Assembly: GCA_025054615.1 (NCBI GenBank)
Contig: JANWZO010000020.1
Span: forward strand, 1-40,964
Reading direction: 5' to 3'
Length of the DNA: 40,964 nt
From: Kiritimatiellia bacterium
GTDB lineage: Bacteria > Verrucomicrobiota > Kiritimatiellia > CAIVKH01
Every line of letters starts with the position of its first letter. Position 1 is the stretch's first letter. This document shows, piece by piece, positions 17,344 through 25,832 of the stretch. The notes beneath the pieces were generated by a model, which made no database searches, had not been told where the DNA came from, and saw only the letters and a list, made by a program, of their open reading frames with translations. Both the position numbers and the translations under genes were made by a program.

Positions 17344-18221
17344 GGCTTTCTTGATCCCCGAGACCTTGGCCGCGCCAGGCCGAGCCCAGCCAGCCAACGC
17401 GCGACGCGCCGAGCCGCGTCCATTTCCTTCCCGTGAAAGCTGTGGTCCGCTCCGGGCACGATCTGCACGTGCTGGTTCGGCGAGCGAAGGAGGGCGCAAA
17501 GCCTTTCAGCCATCGCGGGAACCGGCATGCAGGCATATTGCTCGCGTTCGGGCAGCAGAACGAGCGCTGGGATCTGCAGGGATCCGAGTTCGGCCATCGG
17601 TCCCTCGAATCGGAACAACCGGGCTTCAATGCGCGACGGGTCGGCGATGCTCAGGAAGCGCCGCGCGGTGAACCCAAGAAACGCCGGCTCGCCCTGCAGG
17701 CGGAGAATTTTACGGCCCTGTCCCTGGTTGACCATGCGCCTGGCGACGCGTACAGCCGTCGAAAACCGCGCGCCCAGTTCGCGCCGCGCGATTGCGTAGT
17801 CATCGCCTGGCGCCGCGAACACCAGCGCCTGGACATCGAGGGGGCGCCGCAGCCGCACGTAATACAAGGCTTTCTGGCATCCGGTGCTGTGCCCGATGAG
17901 GATAAATCGCCGGTAGCCGCGCGATCGTCCGAAGGCAATCGCGCTGTCGAGATCGAACCGACAATGCTCGAACACCTCGTCAGCGGTCTGATGCTCGGCG
18001 CCCCGATTGTTGAACGAAAGCACGTCGATGCCGCGGGCGGGCAACAGGCGGAGAAACGCCTTTTTGAATGCGGACCGGTAGAAATTGCTGTGCATGCCAT
18101 GCACGAAAATGGCGAGAGTCGGACTGCGCCGATCGCTGCGCGCCCAGAAACCATCCAGCGGCCGTTTGCAGCCTTTGGCGCACAGTTCGACCAGCGCGCC
18201 GTCAATCTTCCGGTGTTGCAT
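17340..18221 (-). CDS. alpha/beta hydrolase (serine esterase-like)
   Basis: A 293-residue cytosolic alpha/beta hydrolase. The oxyanion-hole strand reads FVHGMHSN (about 39-46). The nucleophile elbow is GHSTGCQ with Ser112, and the catalytic His is probably in VPGADHSFHGKE near the C-terminus. The GHSTG elbow and the overall layout resemble DUF1749/SidJ-type esterases; the substrate is unknown. ATG 18221 leaves room for the divergent gene that starts at 18268. An ATG at 18287 is also in frame but would overlap that start. Neither has a good ribosome site. It converges tail-to-tail with citrate synthase, with overlapping stop codons. Confidence 0.8.
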   Translation of the reverse strand: MQHRKIDGALVELCAKGCKRPLDGFWARSDRRSPTLAIFVHGMHSNFYRSAFKKAFLRLLPARGIDVLSFNNRGAEHQTADEVFEHCRFDLDSAIAFGRSRGYRRFILIGHSTGCQKALYYVRLRRPLDVQALVFAAPGDDYAIARRELGARFSTAVRVARRMVNQGQGRKILRLQGEPAFLGFTARRFLSIADPSRIEARLFRFEGPMAELGSLQIPALVLLPEREQYACMPVPAMAERLCALLRSPNQHVQIVPGADHSFHGKEMDAARRVARWLAGLGLARPRSRGSRKP

Positions 18222-18267
18222 CTTGAGATCAGAGAATCCAGTCTGGCGGGGTGCTGTGGATCGTTCA

Positions 18268-18891
18268 ATGCGAATAAACAGCCTCATTGTATCAACGTGG
18301 ATCCTCTGCGCGGCGTGTGCATCCGCCCAGATCCCGCCGGATTTCGGGGAGACGTTTCAGCGCGTGGCATCGCTCGTCGACCGCGAGGACCTCACCGCGA
18401 TGGACCTGGCAAGAGGCTCGATGGATGCTGCCCGCCTGATCGCCGTGGGTCCCGCGGCCCTGGATGAAATGGGATCGAGGTTCCGAGGGGCTGCAACGTT
18501 CGGAGAGGCGGCTACATCCGGCTTATACCTCGCCGCGTGGGGCGGCAGCGCCCACCTTGCACTGATCAAACGCGAGTTGGAGTCGAATCCCACCAAGCGC
18601 GGTTGGCTCCATCGTTTGGTCGGCACAGAAGAGGCATTTTTGGCGCATCTAGACTCCGGAGGCCGCTATCAGCCGCTGCTTCAACTCATGCCGGATGTCG
18701 GTGGTGTACGCGCGCTGACTCATCTCCTCATGCGGTCTAAGGATCCGTTGGTCCGGCGCGCGGGATTGTTCTGGGGCTACTGGTTGGCCGATCGTGCCTA
18801 CTGGAACGCCGTTCGCGCCCTCGCGAAAACCGAGCGGGACCGCACGACGCTGCGGCTGGTGCAGGAAATCTTGAAACGGGCTAGCGAATAG
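18268..18891 (+). CDS. exported helical protein, unknown function
   Basis: A 207-residue protein with signal peptide MRINSLIVSTWILCAACASAQ, cleavage probably after SAQ; LCAAC gives a weaker lipoprotein alternative. The rest is predicted mainly helical, with hydrophobic/alanine pairs such as RLIAVGPAALDEMGSRF and VRRAGLFWGYWLADRAYWNAV. This pattern suggests HEAT-like repeats, although I cannot define the units. The family is not recognised. It is divergent from the alpha/beta hydrolase and 147 bp before the pseudouridine synthase gene, a gap that holds no visible feature. The frame stays open upstream to 18085, but that part overlaps the hydrolase gene and lacks a ribosome site. Confidence 0.65.
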   Translation: MRINSLIVSTWILCAACASAQIPPDFGETFQRVASLVDREDLTAMDLARGSMDAARLIAVGPAALDEMGSRFRGAATFGEAATSGLYLAAWGGSAHLALIKRELESNPTKRGWLHRLVGTEEAFLAHLDSGGRYQPLLQLMPDVGGVRALTHLLMRSKDPLVRRAGLFWGYWLADRAYWNAVRALAKTERDRTTLRLVQEILKRASE

Positions 18892-19038
18892 CAGGCGCGA
18901 GTCTGCACAGGCCCGGATCATCCAGATTTCGCGGGCGGAGCGTTTGGCAACCGAATTGAGGACTGCCGGTTTTGATTCGAGCGCGCGGCGGGCTGCACCG
19001 AGATTCGTGAGACATGGTATGTTCAAGCGACCCCCAAA

Positions 19039-19770
19039 ATGGACGCGATGACGATTTGTCCCCGTGTGCTTCTGGACGATGAGGCGATTCTTGCAGTCGA
19101 CAAGCCAGCCGGCCTTTTGGTGGCGCCGGATCGCTACGACAAAAACGCGCCGCACCTGATGGCGTGGGTCCACCGCGAATTCGGGCCGACCGTCTTCAAC
19201 GTCCATCGCCTCGACCGCGACACCAGCGGCGCCGTGCTATGCGCAAAAACCAAGGCTGCGCTGGATGACCTCAGCCTCCAATTCGAGCGTGGCGAGGTGG
19301 ACAAGGAGTACGTTGCGCTCGTCCGTGGACGGCCGCCCGCCCATCAGGGGACGATCGACCGGCCGATTGTGGTGGATCTCGAGCATCCTGGCCGGATGAA
19401 GGCGGCCCGGCGCGGCAAACAGGCCATCACGGTTTATGAGGTTGTGGAGAGGTTCCGTGGCTACTCTTGGCTTCGACTGCGCCCGAAAACCGGTCGCACG
19501 CACCAACTGCGGGTGCACCTTCAATACATCGGCTGTCCGATCGTCGCCGATCCCTGGTATGGCGACGGGCGCCCCCTGTTGCTGTCCGAGATCAAGCGCG
19601 GATACAAGCCGCCGCGCGAGGGCGAGCGGCCGTTGCTCAGCCGGCTCGCGCTCCATGCGCATCGACTGACCTTCCGCCATCCGCTTCGCGGCGATCAGAT
19701 CGTTGTCGAATCGCCGATTCCTAAGGAAATGGACGCCGCTCTCAAACAGTTGCGCAAGTGGGCTGCATGA
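19039..19770 (+). CDS. RluA-family pseudouridine synthase
   Basis: Isomerises specific uridines in rRNA or tRNA to pseudouridine. The 243-residue protein has the family signature HRLDRDTSG with the catalytic Asp59. It also has the RNA-binding motif LRLRPKTGRTHQLRVHL and the ending YIGCPIVADPWYG. It lacks an N-terminal S4 domain, so it is a short member similar to TruC/RluA forms; the target site is not predictable. The start is probably ATG 19039, though ATG 19048 is also possible, and no clear Shine-Dalgarno site is seen. Its stop overlaps the ATG of the following Rsm22-family gene (ATGA), a coupled pair of likely ribosome/RNA functions. Confidence 0.93.
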   Translation: MDAMTICPRVLLDDEAILAVDKPAGLLVAPDRYDKNAPHLMAWVHREFGPTVFNVHRLDRDTSGAVLCAKTKAALDDLSLQFERGEVDKEYVALVRGRPPAHQGTIDRPIVVDLEHPGRMKAARRGKQAITVYEVVERFRGYSWLRLRPKTGRTHQLRVHLQYIGCPIVADPWYGDGRPLLLSEIKRGYKPPREGERPLLSRLALHAHRLTFRHPLRGDQIVVESPIPKEMDAALKQLRKWAA

Positions 19771-20906
19771 CGTATCCGACCGAACTGGAGGCTTTCTGGC
19801 TTCGCGAGGCGCGCACCGTGTGGGGCGCGCGGAACGAGTCGGAGCTGATCGAATGCGCGCGGCCGTACGTCCAGGCGTTGAGCGATCGATTTACGGTGGA
19901 TCGCGGGCGCGCCATTGAACTGTACGCGGATGATCCCGCATCGCGAGCGGCATATGGGTTGTTTTTCTTCCCTCAAACGTTTGCGCGGACGCTGAAGGTT
20001 CTTGAGGAATGTTGGCGGGCGCCGACCGGCGTGCATGAGGTGCGGATTTTGGATCTCGGCGCAGGCACGGGGGCGGCCGGTTTTGCCGCGCTGTCGATGC
20101 TCGGCGGGAGGCGGGCGATCCTGTGCGCCGTGGACCGCTCGCGTGAGGCGCTGGACGCGTTGCGACGTCTGGCCGAATCGGCCCGCGCGTTATGGCCGGC
20201 TGCCGAGGTGCAAACTGTACAGCGTGACCTGACGGAACCGCCGTCCGCACCGGATTTGTTTGATCTGATCCTGTGCTCCTTTGCCCTCAACGAGATTGCG
20301 GAGGGCTGTCCCTCGTTCGACGCGGCCGAATGGATTTGCAGCCAGATGGACCGCCTGAAGCCGGAGGGATTGCTGGTGCTGATCGAGCCTGCCCTTCGCT
20401 CCTGCGCGGAGCGGCTCGAGCGATTGCGGGATCGTGCGGCCGCGGAGGGATGGGCCAACATCGTTGGCCCGTGCCCGCATCACGGCCCATGCCCGATGCT
20501 CGCGGAGGGGCGATTCTGGTGCCATGAAGTGCGATCGTGGCAGCCTCCGCGGATCGCCGAAACGATCAACCGCCTCCTCTACCGGGATCTGCCGCACCTG
20601 AAGTTCAGTTTCCTCGCGGTCCGCAGATCTCGCGGCCGGGGCGCCATCAGCGACGCGCACCGCGGGCGGCTGGTTGCTCCACTCACGCCGCAGCGCGGGA
20701 AATTTGTCACGCGGGTCTGTTGCGCGGACGGCCAACTCCGGGAGTTGGAAATTCTCACGCGGAGCTTGGACGCGGCCGGTCGGGCGACTCTGCGCCGCAT
20801 GGAGCGCGGCACGCGGGTGGCGTTTGTTCCCGATCGCGTCCTCGGCGACGGCACCCTCCGCGCAAGCTCTCTAATCGCTTTAGAACCGAACGGGCCGACT
20901 CACTGA
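19767..20906 (+). CDS. Rsm22/METTL17-family ribosome-associated methyltransferase-like protein
   Basis: A 379-residue protein with a class I methyltransferase fold: motif I LDLGAGTGAAGFAAL, and DLILCSFALNEI at motif IV. The region CPHHGPCPML...FWCHEVRSW followed by LLYRDLPHLKFSFLAVRR is characteristic of Rsm22. Cys236, Cys242 and Cys252, with Cys318 or Cys319, match the ligand pattern of the [4Fe-4S] cluster described for yeast Rsm22 and METTL17. Those relatives assist small-subunit assembly in mitochondria; a role in bacterial 30S maturation is inference. ATG 19767 overlaps the RluA stop by 4 bp; a GTG 9 bp upstream is less likely. Its 3' end overlaps the convergent isocitrate dehydrogenase gene by 7 bp. 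Confidence 0.85.
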   Translation: MTYPTELEAFWLREARTVWGARNESELIECARPYVQALSDRFTVDRGRAIELYADDPASRAAYGLFFFPQTFARTLKVLEECWRAPTGVHEVRILDLGAGTGAAGFAALSMLGGRRAILCAVDRSREALDALRRLAESARALWPAAEVQTVQRDLTEPPSAPDLFDLILCSFALNEIAEGCPSFDAAEWICSQMDRLKPEGLLVLIEPALRSCAERLERLRDRAAAEGWANIVGPCPHHGPCPMLAEGRFWCHEVRSWQPPRIAETINRLLYRDLPHLKFSFLAVRRSRGRGAISDAHRGRLVAPLTPQRGKFVTRVCCADGQLRELEILTRSLDAAGRATLRRMERGTRVAFVPDRVLGDGTLRASSLIALEPNGPTH

Positions 20907-22336
20907 CCCTGGCCGAGCGAGAAGCCGGGTTTGCCGTCGAATTCGTAAAGGTGCTCGGTCTTGACAAACTCGATGCCGGCGTCAGCGATTCGGCCCAGAA
21001 GCGCGAGGATGTCCCGATGCGTGGTCGCGGCGCTGGACGGCGCAATGAAACGGCAGCGCCAGTGGTCCACGCAGAACGTCTCGGGCAGGCCGTCCGGCCA
21101 GACCTTCACGCCGCGGTTGGTGACCATCTGCAGGTCCAGCGGCGCGGCGGCGCATTTGCGCAGCCGATCTCCCAGCGCGTTCGCATCGTGGCGTCCGCAG
21201 ACAAAAACATCGACGCCGACCAGTTTCTTCACCGTAGGAGCGGGCGGTTTGATGGGTGGGATCGCGATGCGGCCGCCCACGTATTTGGACGCCGGCAGCC
21301 TCTCGGGTTTTTGGCCGAGGCGCGCGATGACGGCCTGCGCAAACTCCAGCGTGCCGAGTTTGGCGCGGCTTCGCGACGGCGTGTAGAGGTCGGCGGTGTG
21401 CTGGCCGTCCTCAATGGTTTTGAGCCAGGCATTGTGGATGGTCTCGGCGTGGTCGTTCAGGCCGAGGTGCGCGAGCATTTTGACCGCGCTGAGCAGCAAG
21501 CCGGACGGATTGGCAATCCCTTTGCCGGCAATGTCAGGGGCGGACCCATGAATCGCCTCAAACATCGCGAAGTGTTCGCCAATGTTGGCAGAGGGAGCTA
21601 GGCCGACGGAGCCGGAAATTTCCGCTACAATATCGGAGACGATATCGCCGTAGAGATTAGGGGTGACCACGACGCTGAACAGCTCCGGCGCATCGGCGAT
21701 TCGCGCCATGCCGATGTCCACGATCATGTGGTTGCGCTCGATGTCCGGATATTCGGCGCCGATCTCTTCAAACAGCTTGTGGAACAAGCCGTCGGTCATC
21801 TTCATGATGTTGTCTTTCGTCATGCAGGTGACCTTGCGCCGCCCGCGGTGCCGCGCATATTCGAAGGCGTAGCGGATGAGCCGTTCGCTGCCCGGGCGCG
21901 TGATCAGTTTGAGACACTGATAGACGTCTTCGGTCTGGCGGTGCTCGATGCCGGCGTACACATCCTCCTCATTTTCGCGGATGATCACGACATCCATGTT
22001 GGGGTGCTTGGTGTCGACGAAGGGGTGATAGGAGCGGACGGGCCGGACGTTGGCGAAGAGGCCCAGCGCCTTGCGCAGCGTGACGTTGAGGCTCTTGTAG
22101 CCGCCGCCCTGCGGCGTGGTAATCGGCGCTTTCAACAGCACACCGGTCTCGCGGAGGACGGACCAGGTTTCGGGCGCGATGCCGGCCGAATGGCCCCGCA
22201 GATAGACTGCTTCGCCGAGTTCGATTTCTCGGTAGGCCAGCGGCGCCCGCGCGGCGTCCAGCACCGCAAGGGTGGCCTCCATGATTTCGGGACCGATTCC
22301 GTCCCCACGAGCAATCGCAACGGGATAGGTATTCAT
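20900..22336 (-). CDS. icd: NADP-dependent isocitrate dehydrogenase with C-terminal extension
   Basis: Oxidative decarboxylation of isocitrate to 2-oxoglutarate. The 478-residue protein has a core of about 343 residues plus an extension of about 135, like the Thermus-type enzymes that carry an extra C-terminal domain. Substrate-binding segments are visible: YKSLNVTLRKALGLFANVRP, VIIRENEEDVYAGIEHR, and the signature NLYGDIVSDIVAEISGSVGL (227-246), followed by EAIHGSAPDIAGKGIANPSG. The extension (VGVDVFVCGRHDANALG onward, ending in IEFVKTEHLYEFDGKPGF) is the recognisable domain of this subfamily. NADP preference is inferred from subfamily. It faces the Rsm22-family gene with a 7-bp tail overlap and starts 27 bp after the NTF2-like gene, so co-transcription with that gene is possible. 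Confidence 0.94.
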   Translation of the reverse strand: MNTYPVAIARGDGIGPEIMEATLAVLDAARAPLAYREIELGEAVYLRGHSAGIAPETWSVLRETGVLLKAPITTPQGGGYKSLNVTLRKALGLFANVRPVRSYHPFVDTKHPNMDVVIIRENEEDVYAGIEHRQTEDVYQCLKLITRPGSERLIRYAFEYARHRGRRKVTCMTKDNIMKMTDGLFHKLFEEIGAEYPDIERNHMIVDIGMARIADAPELFSVVVTPNLYGDIVSDIVAEISGSVGLAPSANIGEHFAMFEAIHGSAPDIAGKGIANPSGLLLSAVKMLAHLGLNDHAETIHNAWLKTIEDGQHTADLYTPSRSRAKLGTLEFAQAVIARLGQKPERLPASKYVGGRIAIPPIKPPAPTVKKLVGVDVFVCGRHDANALGDRLRKCAAAPLDLQMVTNRGVKVWPDGLPETFCVDHWRCRFIAPSSAATTHRDILALLGRIADAGIEFVKTEHLYEFDGKPGFSLGQGQ

Positions 22337-22363
22337 AGCGATAGCCGGGCTCCTCTAGGATTG

Positions 22364-22927
22364 TTAGTTTTTCGGCCCATCATATTCCAACGAAGAATGA
22401 TGGACGACAATCCGCAAATGACCCTGCTCGTCTTTGATGAACTGCCAGGTCTTGTCCACGGTGGTGATCTTGCCTTGTCGATCGGTCAGGCGCACCTTTC
22501 CCATGGTGGTTGCTGTATCGCCGTCGATATAAATGGCCGCGTTTTCGACCTCCACGTGGGTCCATCCAAGTAGGGCGAACCCTGTGTCTTCTGGGAACGC
22601 CGGATTTCCGCCGATGAAATACGACAGCGCCCCTTCTCGTGTGGTGCGGAACGTGTGGGGCGCGCGGGTAAGTGTCGGTTTGAACAGTACCGCGCCGAGT
22701 TGATACGCATAGGCCGAATCGATCAGCGCCTCGGCGCGGGCGACCGCGGCGGCGTGGCCGCCCTGAGCGAATGCCTCGCCGATTTCGACGAGACCTCGCC
22801 CCCATGCCTGTTGCGCGGCCAAGACTTCTTTTTCGCTGATGGCTCGGTTGACTACCGCAACCTCTCCGAGGGCGGAAGATGCTGCCGCTAGGAGCACGGC
22901 GGCGAGGATTCGTGCCCGTGAGTTCAT
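22364..22927 (-). CDS. exported NTF2/SnoaL-like protein
   Basis: A 187-residue protein with signal peptide MNSRARILAAVLLAAASSALG, likely cleaved before EV. The mature domain starts ISEKEVLAAQQAWGRGLVEIGEAFAQGG, then an Ala-rich helix, then beta-strands that include VENAAIYIDGDTATTMGKVRLTD and KTWQFIKDEQGHLRIVVHHSSLEY. This order (three helices, then a curved sheet ending in VHHSS) is that of the NTF2-like/DUF4440 fold. Relatives are sometimes named phosphoribosyl-AMP cyclohydrolase in databases; that name is not supported by sequence features here. It lies between sbtA (40 bp) and the isocitrate dehydrogenase gene (27 bp) on the same strand. Ligand unknown. Confidence 0.7.
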   Translation of the reverse strand: MNSRARILAAVLLAAASSALGEVAVVNRAISEKEVLAAQQAWGRGLVEIGEAFAQGGHAAAVARAEALIDSAYAYQLGAVLFKPTLTRAPHTFRTTREGALSYFIGGNPAFPEDTGFALLGWTHVEVENAAIYIDGDTATTMGKVRLTDRQGKITTVDKTWQFIKDEQGHLRIVVHHSSLEYDGPKN

Positions 22928-22967
22928 GGGGCGTCTCCTTTCATGGGTTTGACTTCAGTTTCAGAAT

Positions 22968-23951
22968 TCAACAGCCGGTGAGCCATTGCGCGAAGCTGTA
23001 GTACATCGGGAGGCCGATGAGCAGGTTGAACGGGAAGGTGATGCCGAGCGAGCAGGTGAGATAGATGCCGGGATTCGCCTCCGGCAAGGCGGCACGGACG
23101 GCGGCCGGCGCGTCGATATAGGAGGCGCTGGCCGTAATGGCCCCGAACACAAACGCTCCTCCGGCCGACAGCCCCAGCGCGTGCCCGAGGGCAACGCCGG
23201 CCAGGCCGTGCAAGGTCGGCGCGGCGATGCCCCAGGCCAGCAGTTTGGGCCCTAGTTGGACAAATTCCCGAAGTTGGCGTGCCGCGACCATCCCCATCTC
23301 GAGGAGGAACAACACCAGCACGCCATAAAATCCGTCCTTGAACACCGGCTTGATGGGCGCGAACCCCTTTTCGCCAATCACGGCGCCGATGACGAGGCCG
23401 CCGAGCAGCAGGATCACGCTGCGGCCGCGGAGCGTGTCGATCAGGATTTCTCGAATGGGCACCGACCGCCCCGCGCGCTCGCGCTTGAGGGCCATTCGCG
23501 CGCAAAACAGCGCCGTGAGAATGCCCCATTCCATAATGGTGACAAAAACCGGCATATAGGGCTCCGCCGGGTGGCCCTGTTGCGCCGCGAAATTTAGCGC
23601 CGCGAGGAAGGTCACTGACGAGACCGACCCGTAGAGGGCGGCCAAGCCCGCCGCGTTGGGGGTGGACAGCCGGAGGATGCGGCGCGCCGCCCAGAAACTC
23701 CACGTGGGGATCGCCAGTGCGACCGCGGCTGCGCCCAGCATCGGCTTCCACAGCGCCGACCACGGTTGCGACGCCAGCTCCACTCCGCCCTGAAGCGCGA
23801 TCGAAAGGACCAGGTAAATGGAGATCGCATTTAGCACAGGCGGCGGGAACTCGAGTTCGCTGCGGATCAGCGTCGCGAGCATGCCGACAGCGAAGGCCAG
23901 CACAAGCGGCGAGAGCAGGTTCTGTAGCAGCAAGGCGTGAGCTTCAGTCAT
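22968..23951 (-). CDS. sbtA: SbtA-type sodium-dependent bicarbonate transporter (DUF897)
   Basis: A 327-residue inner-membrane protein with about ten transmembrane helices in two inverted halves. The diagnostic C-terminal stretch ITASASYIDAPAAVRAALPEANPGIYLTCSLGITFPFNLLIG closely follows cyanobacterial SbtA, and the first half has YGSVSSVTFLAALNF. SbtA imports HCO3- with Na+. Transport of bicarbonate is known for cyanobacterial members; for heterotrophs the substrate is less certain. AAGGAG 8 bp upstream supports ATG 23951. A bicarbonate supply would suit pyruvate carboxylase, but that is speculative. No PII-like SbtB gene is adjacent; instead a winged-helix regulator gene diverges from it across 127 bp. 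Confidence 0.88.
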   Translation of the reverse strand: MTEAHALLLQNLLSPLVLAFAVGMLATLIRSELEFPPPVLNAISIYLVLSIALQGGVELASQPWSALWKPMLGAAAVALAIPTWSFWAARRILRLSTPNAAGLAALYGSVSSVTFLAALNFAAQQGHPAEPYMPVFVTIMEWGILTALFCARMALKRERAGRSVPIREILIDTLRGRSVILLLGGLVIGAVIGEKGFAPIKPVFKDGFYGVLVLFLLEMGMVAARQLREFVQLGPKLLAWGIAAPTLHGLAGVALGHALGLSAGGAFVFGAITASASYIDAPAAVRAALPEANPGIYLTCSLGITFPFNLLIGLPMYYSFAQWLTGC

Positions 23952-24041
23952 GAGGAGGGCTCCTTCCCGGCTCGCGCGTTGACGATCTGTCGCGAGCGAG
24001 CTAGGCTTATTTCATTCATCAATTGTGATTCGCTATTCATA

Positions 24042-24075
24042 TTTCGCGAAAAACAATTGACGAAATATATTTCGT
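24042..24075. promoter_or_regulatory. palindromic operator candidates between sbtA and the winged-helix gene
   Basis: ACGAAATATATTTCGT at 24060-24075 is a perfect 16-bp palindrome ending 3 bp before the regulator's ATG. TTTCGCGAAA at 24042-24051 is a second perfect palindrome. Both share CGAAA/TTTCG half-sites in an otherwise AT-rich gap. This fits binding of the dimeric winged-helix protein for autoregulation and control of sbtA. Confidence 0.6.
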
Positions 24076-24078
24076 ATC

Positions 24079-24390
24079 ATGGGCCTGTCAAGTCGGTTGT
24101 CTGCAAAAAAAAAGCGCCCGCACGAGTGGACGTTTCTGACCAACCACTCGCATGTATTGCTCTGTCTCGCCCAACAGCCTGACATGGTGCTGCGCGAAGT
24201 GGCCGAGCGCGTGGGGATTACCGAACGCGCGGTGCAGAACATTGTGGCCGACCTCATCGAGGCGGGCGTGCTGATCCGTGAGCGCGTGGGGCGGCGGAAC
24301 CACTATCGCATCGACCCGCGCCGCCCGCTGCGCCACCCCATCGAGGCCCACCGAACGGTGGCGGATCTGCTGCGCCTCGTTGAGCGCTGA
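24079..24390 (+). CDS. small winged-helix transcriptional regulator
   Basis: A 103-residue DNA-binding protein. The winged helix-turn-helix spans about 20-82. [20 protein letters not shown] and [19 protein letters not shown] give the helix-turn-helix and recognition helix, and [14 protein letters not shown] gives the wing (MarR/ArsR-like). No ligand-binding domain is present beyond a short C-terminal helix. No Shine-Dalgarno site precedes the ATG; a 16-bp palindrome sits there instead. It diverges from sbtA, so it is the likely regulator of that gene, and possibly also of the purine permease 82 bp downstream. Confidence 0.82.
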   Translation: MGLSSRLSAKKKRPHEWTFLTNHSHVLLCLAQQPDMVLREVAERVGITERAVQNIVADLIEAGVLIRERVGRRNHYRIDPRRPLRHPIEAHRTVADLLRLVER

Positions 24391-24472
24391 GTTTCGGTCC
24401 GCGCTGCGTGCGAGGTCGCGGTGCGGTCAATCGGCGGTTGCTACACCCGGACCTTGCGGGTACAAACGCGCC

Positions 24473-25828
24473 ATGTTTCGGAAATATGCCGAACACTATT
24501 TCCGATTGTCGTTTCACGGCACCACGGTGCGGACGGAGCTGGTCGCTGGAGCGACGACGTTCGTCACGATGGCGTATATCCTCTTCGTGAATCCGGCCGT
24601 GTTGGCGACGGATTTTGCGGGAAACCCCACTGGGCTAGACCCACAGGCGGTATTCCTCGCCACGGCCCTTTCGACGGCTTTCGCCTCGGCGCTTATGGGT
24701 TTTTATGCGAATCTTCCCATCGCTCAGGCGCCGGGGATGGGGAACAACTATCTTTTCGTGTCGGTCGTCATGGCGGTGGGGGCGCTCGGATATGCGCAGC
24801 CATGGCGCATTGCGCTCGGCTGTGTGTTTTGGTCCGGCGTTCTGTTTCTTGCGCTTTCCCTGGCGCGGGCGCGCAAGGCCATCATCGATGCGCTGTCGCC
24901 CAGCCTGCGGTCCGGCATTTCCGTCGGCATTGGTCTGTTTATCACTTTCATCGGCCTGAGAAACGCGGGGGTGATCGAGGGCAAGCCTGGCACGTTGCTC
25001 GGGTTGAACACGGATTTGGATTTTCGGGCACTCCTGGTGTTTGCGGTAGGGCTGCTGACGATGGTGGTGGCCCACGTCCGCCGGTGGCCCGGATCCATCC
25101 TCGCGGGGATCGGGGCTTCGGCGGCACTCGCCTTGGGGCTGGGTCTCACGCAGGCGCCCGCACGGTGGTTCGGTTGGCCCGAGATCCGCGAGCCGGCCGC
25201 GTTCCGGTTCGACCTGGCCGGCTCGCTGTCGTTGCAGTTTCTGCCATTCATCCTGATGCTCGCTTTCACGGACATGTTTGATACGGTGGGTACACTGGTC
25301 GGCGTCACCGAACGCGCGGGGTTGGCCCGAAACGGAGAAATTCCGAATGCAAATCGAGCGCTGATTTCCGACGCGGCAGGCACTGTCGTGGGCGCCGCGC
25401 TCGGGACCAGCACGGTCACGACCTACATCGAGAGCGCGGCGGGCGTGGAGCAGGGCGGGCGCACCGGCTTAATGGTGGTTTTCACGGCCGCCTGTTTCCT
25501 ACTCTCCATTGCTGCGGCGCCCGCCGTGGAGGTCTTTGCCGGCCACCCAGCCGTGACCGCCCCGGCGCTGATTTTCGTCGGATTATTTATGTCGTTGGAA
25601 ATCCGGCGCATCCGCTGGGATGATCTGTCCGAGTCGCTGCCGGCGTTCCTTACGCTTTTGCTCATTCCGCTGCTGTTTTCGATTGCGGACGGGATCGCGA
25701 TCGGCATGATCGCCTATGCCGTGGTGAAAGTCGCATCGGGTCGCGCCCGCGATGTCCGATGGCCCATGTGGGTGGCCGTGGTCTTGCTGGCGGTGTTTCT
25801 AGCGACGGTTCGCGCGCGGTTGGGCTGA
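24473..25828 (+). CDS. NCS2-family purine permease (AzgA-like)
   Basis: A 451-residue inner-membrane transporter of the NCS2/AzgA group, importing hypoxanthine, guanine or adenine by proton symport. The N-terminal TELVAGATTFVTMAYILFVNP is diagnostic, as are APGMGNNYLF in the third helix, ALVGVTERAG-like FTDMFDTVGTLVGVTERAGL, and ALGTSTVTTYIESAAGVEQGGRTG. About 12-14 transmembrane segments are seen, with the usual length. The ATG at 24473 starts the conserved block; earlier in-frame starts lie inside the regulator gene. It lies just downstream of the winged-helix gene and 4 bp before the rhomboid gene, so these may be co-transcribed. Substrate choice is not readable. Confidence 0.92.
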   Translation: MFRKYAEHYFRLSFHGTTVRTELVAGATTFVTMAYILFVNPAVLATDFAGNPTGLDPQAVFLATALSTAFASALMGFYANLPIAQAPGMGNNYLFVSVVMAVGALGYAQPWRIALGCVFWSGVLFLALSLARARKAIIDALSPSLRSGISVGIGLFITFIGLRNAGVIEGKPGTLLGLNTDLDFRALLVFAVGLLTMVVAHVRRWPGSILAGIGASAALALGLGLTQAPARWFGWPEIREPAAFRFDLAGSLSLQFLPFILMLAFTDMFDTVGTLVGVTERAGLARNGEIPNANRALISDAAGTVVGAALGTSTVTTYIESAAGVEQGGRTGLMVVFTAACFLLSIAAAPAVEVFAGHPAVTAPALIFVGLFMSLEIRRIRWDDLSESLPAFLTLLLIPLLFSIADGIAIGMIAYAVVKVASGRARDVRWPMWVAVVLLAVFLATVRARLG

Positions 25829-25832
25829 TTCC

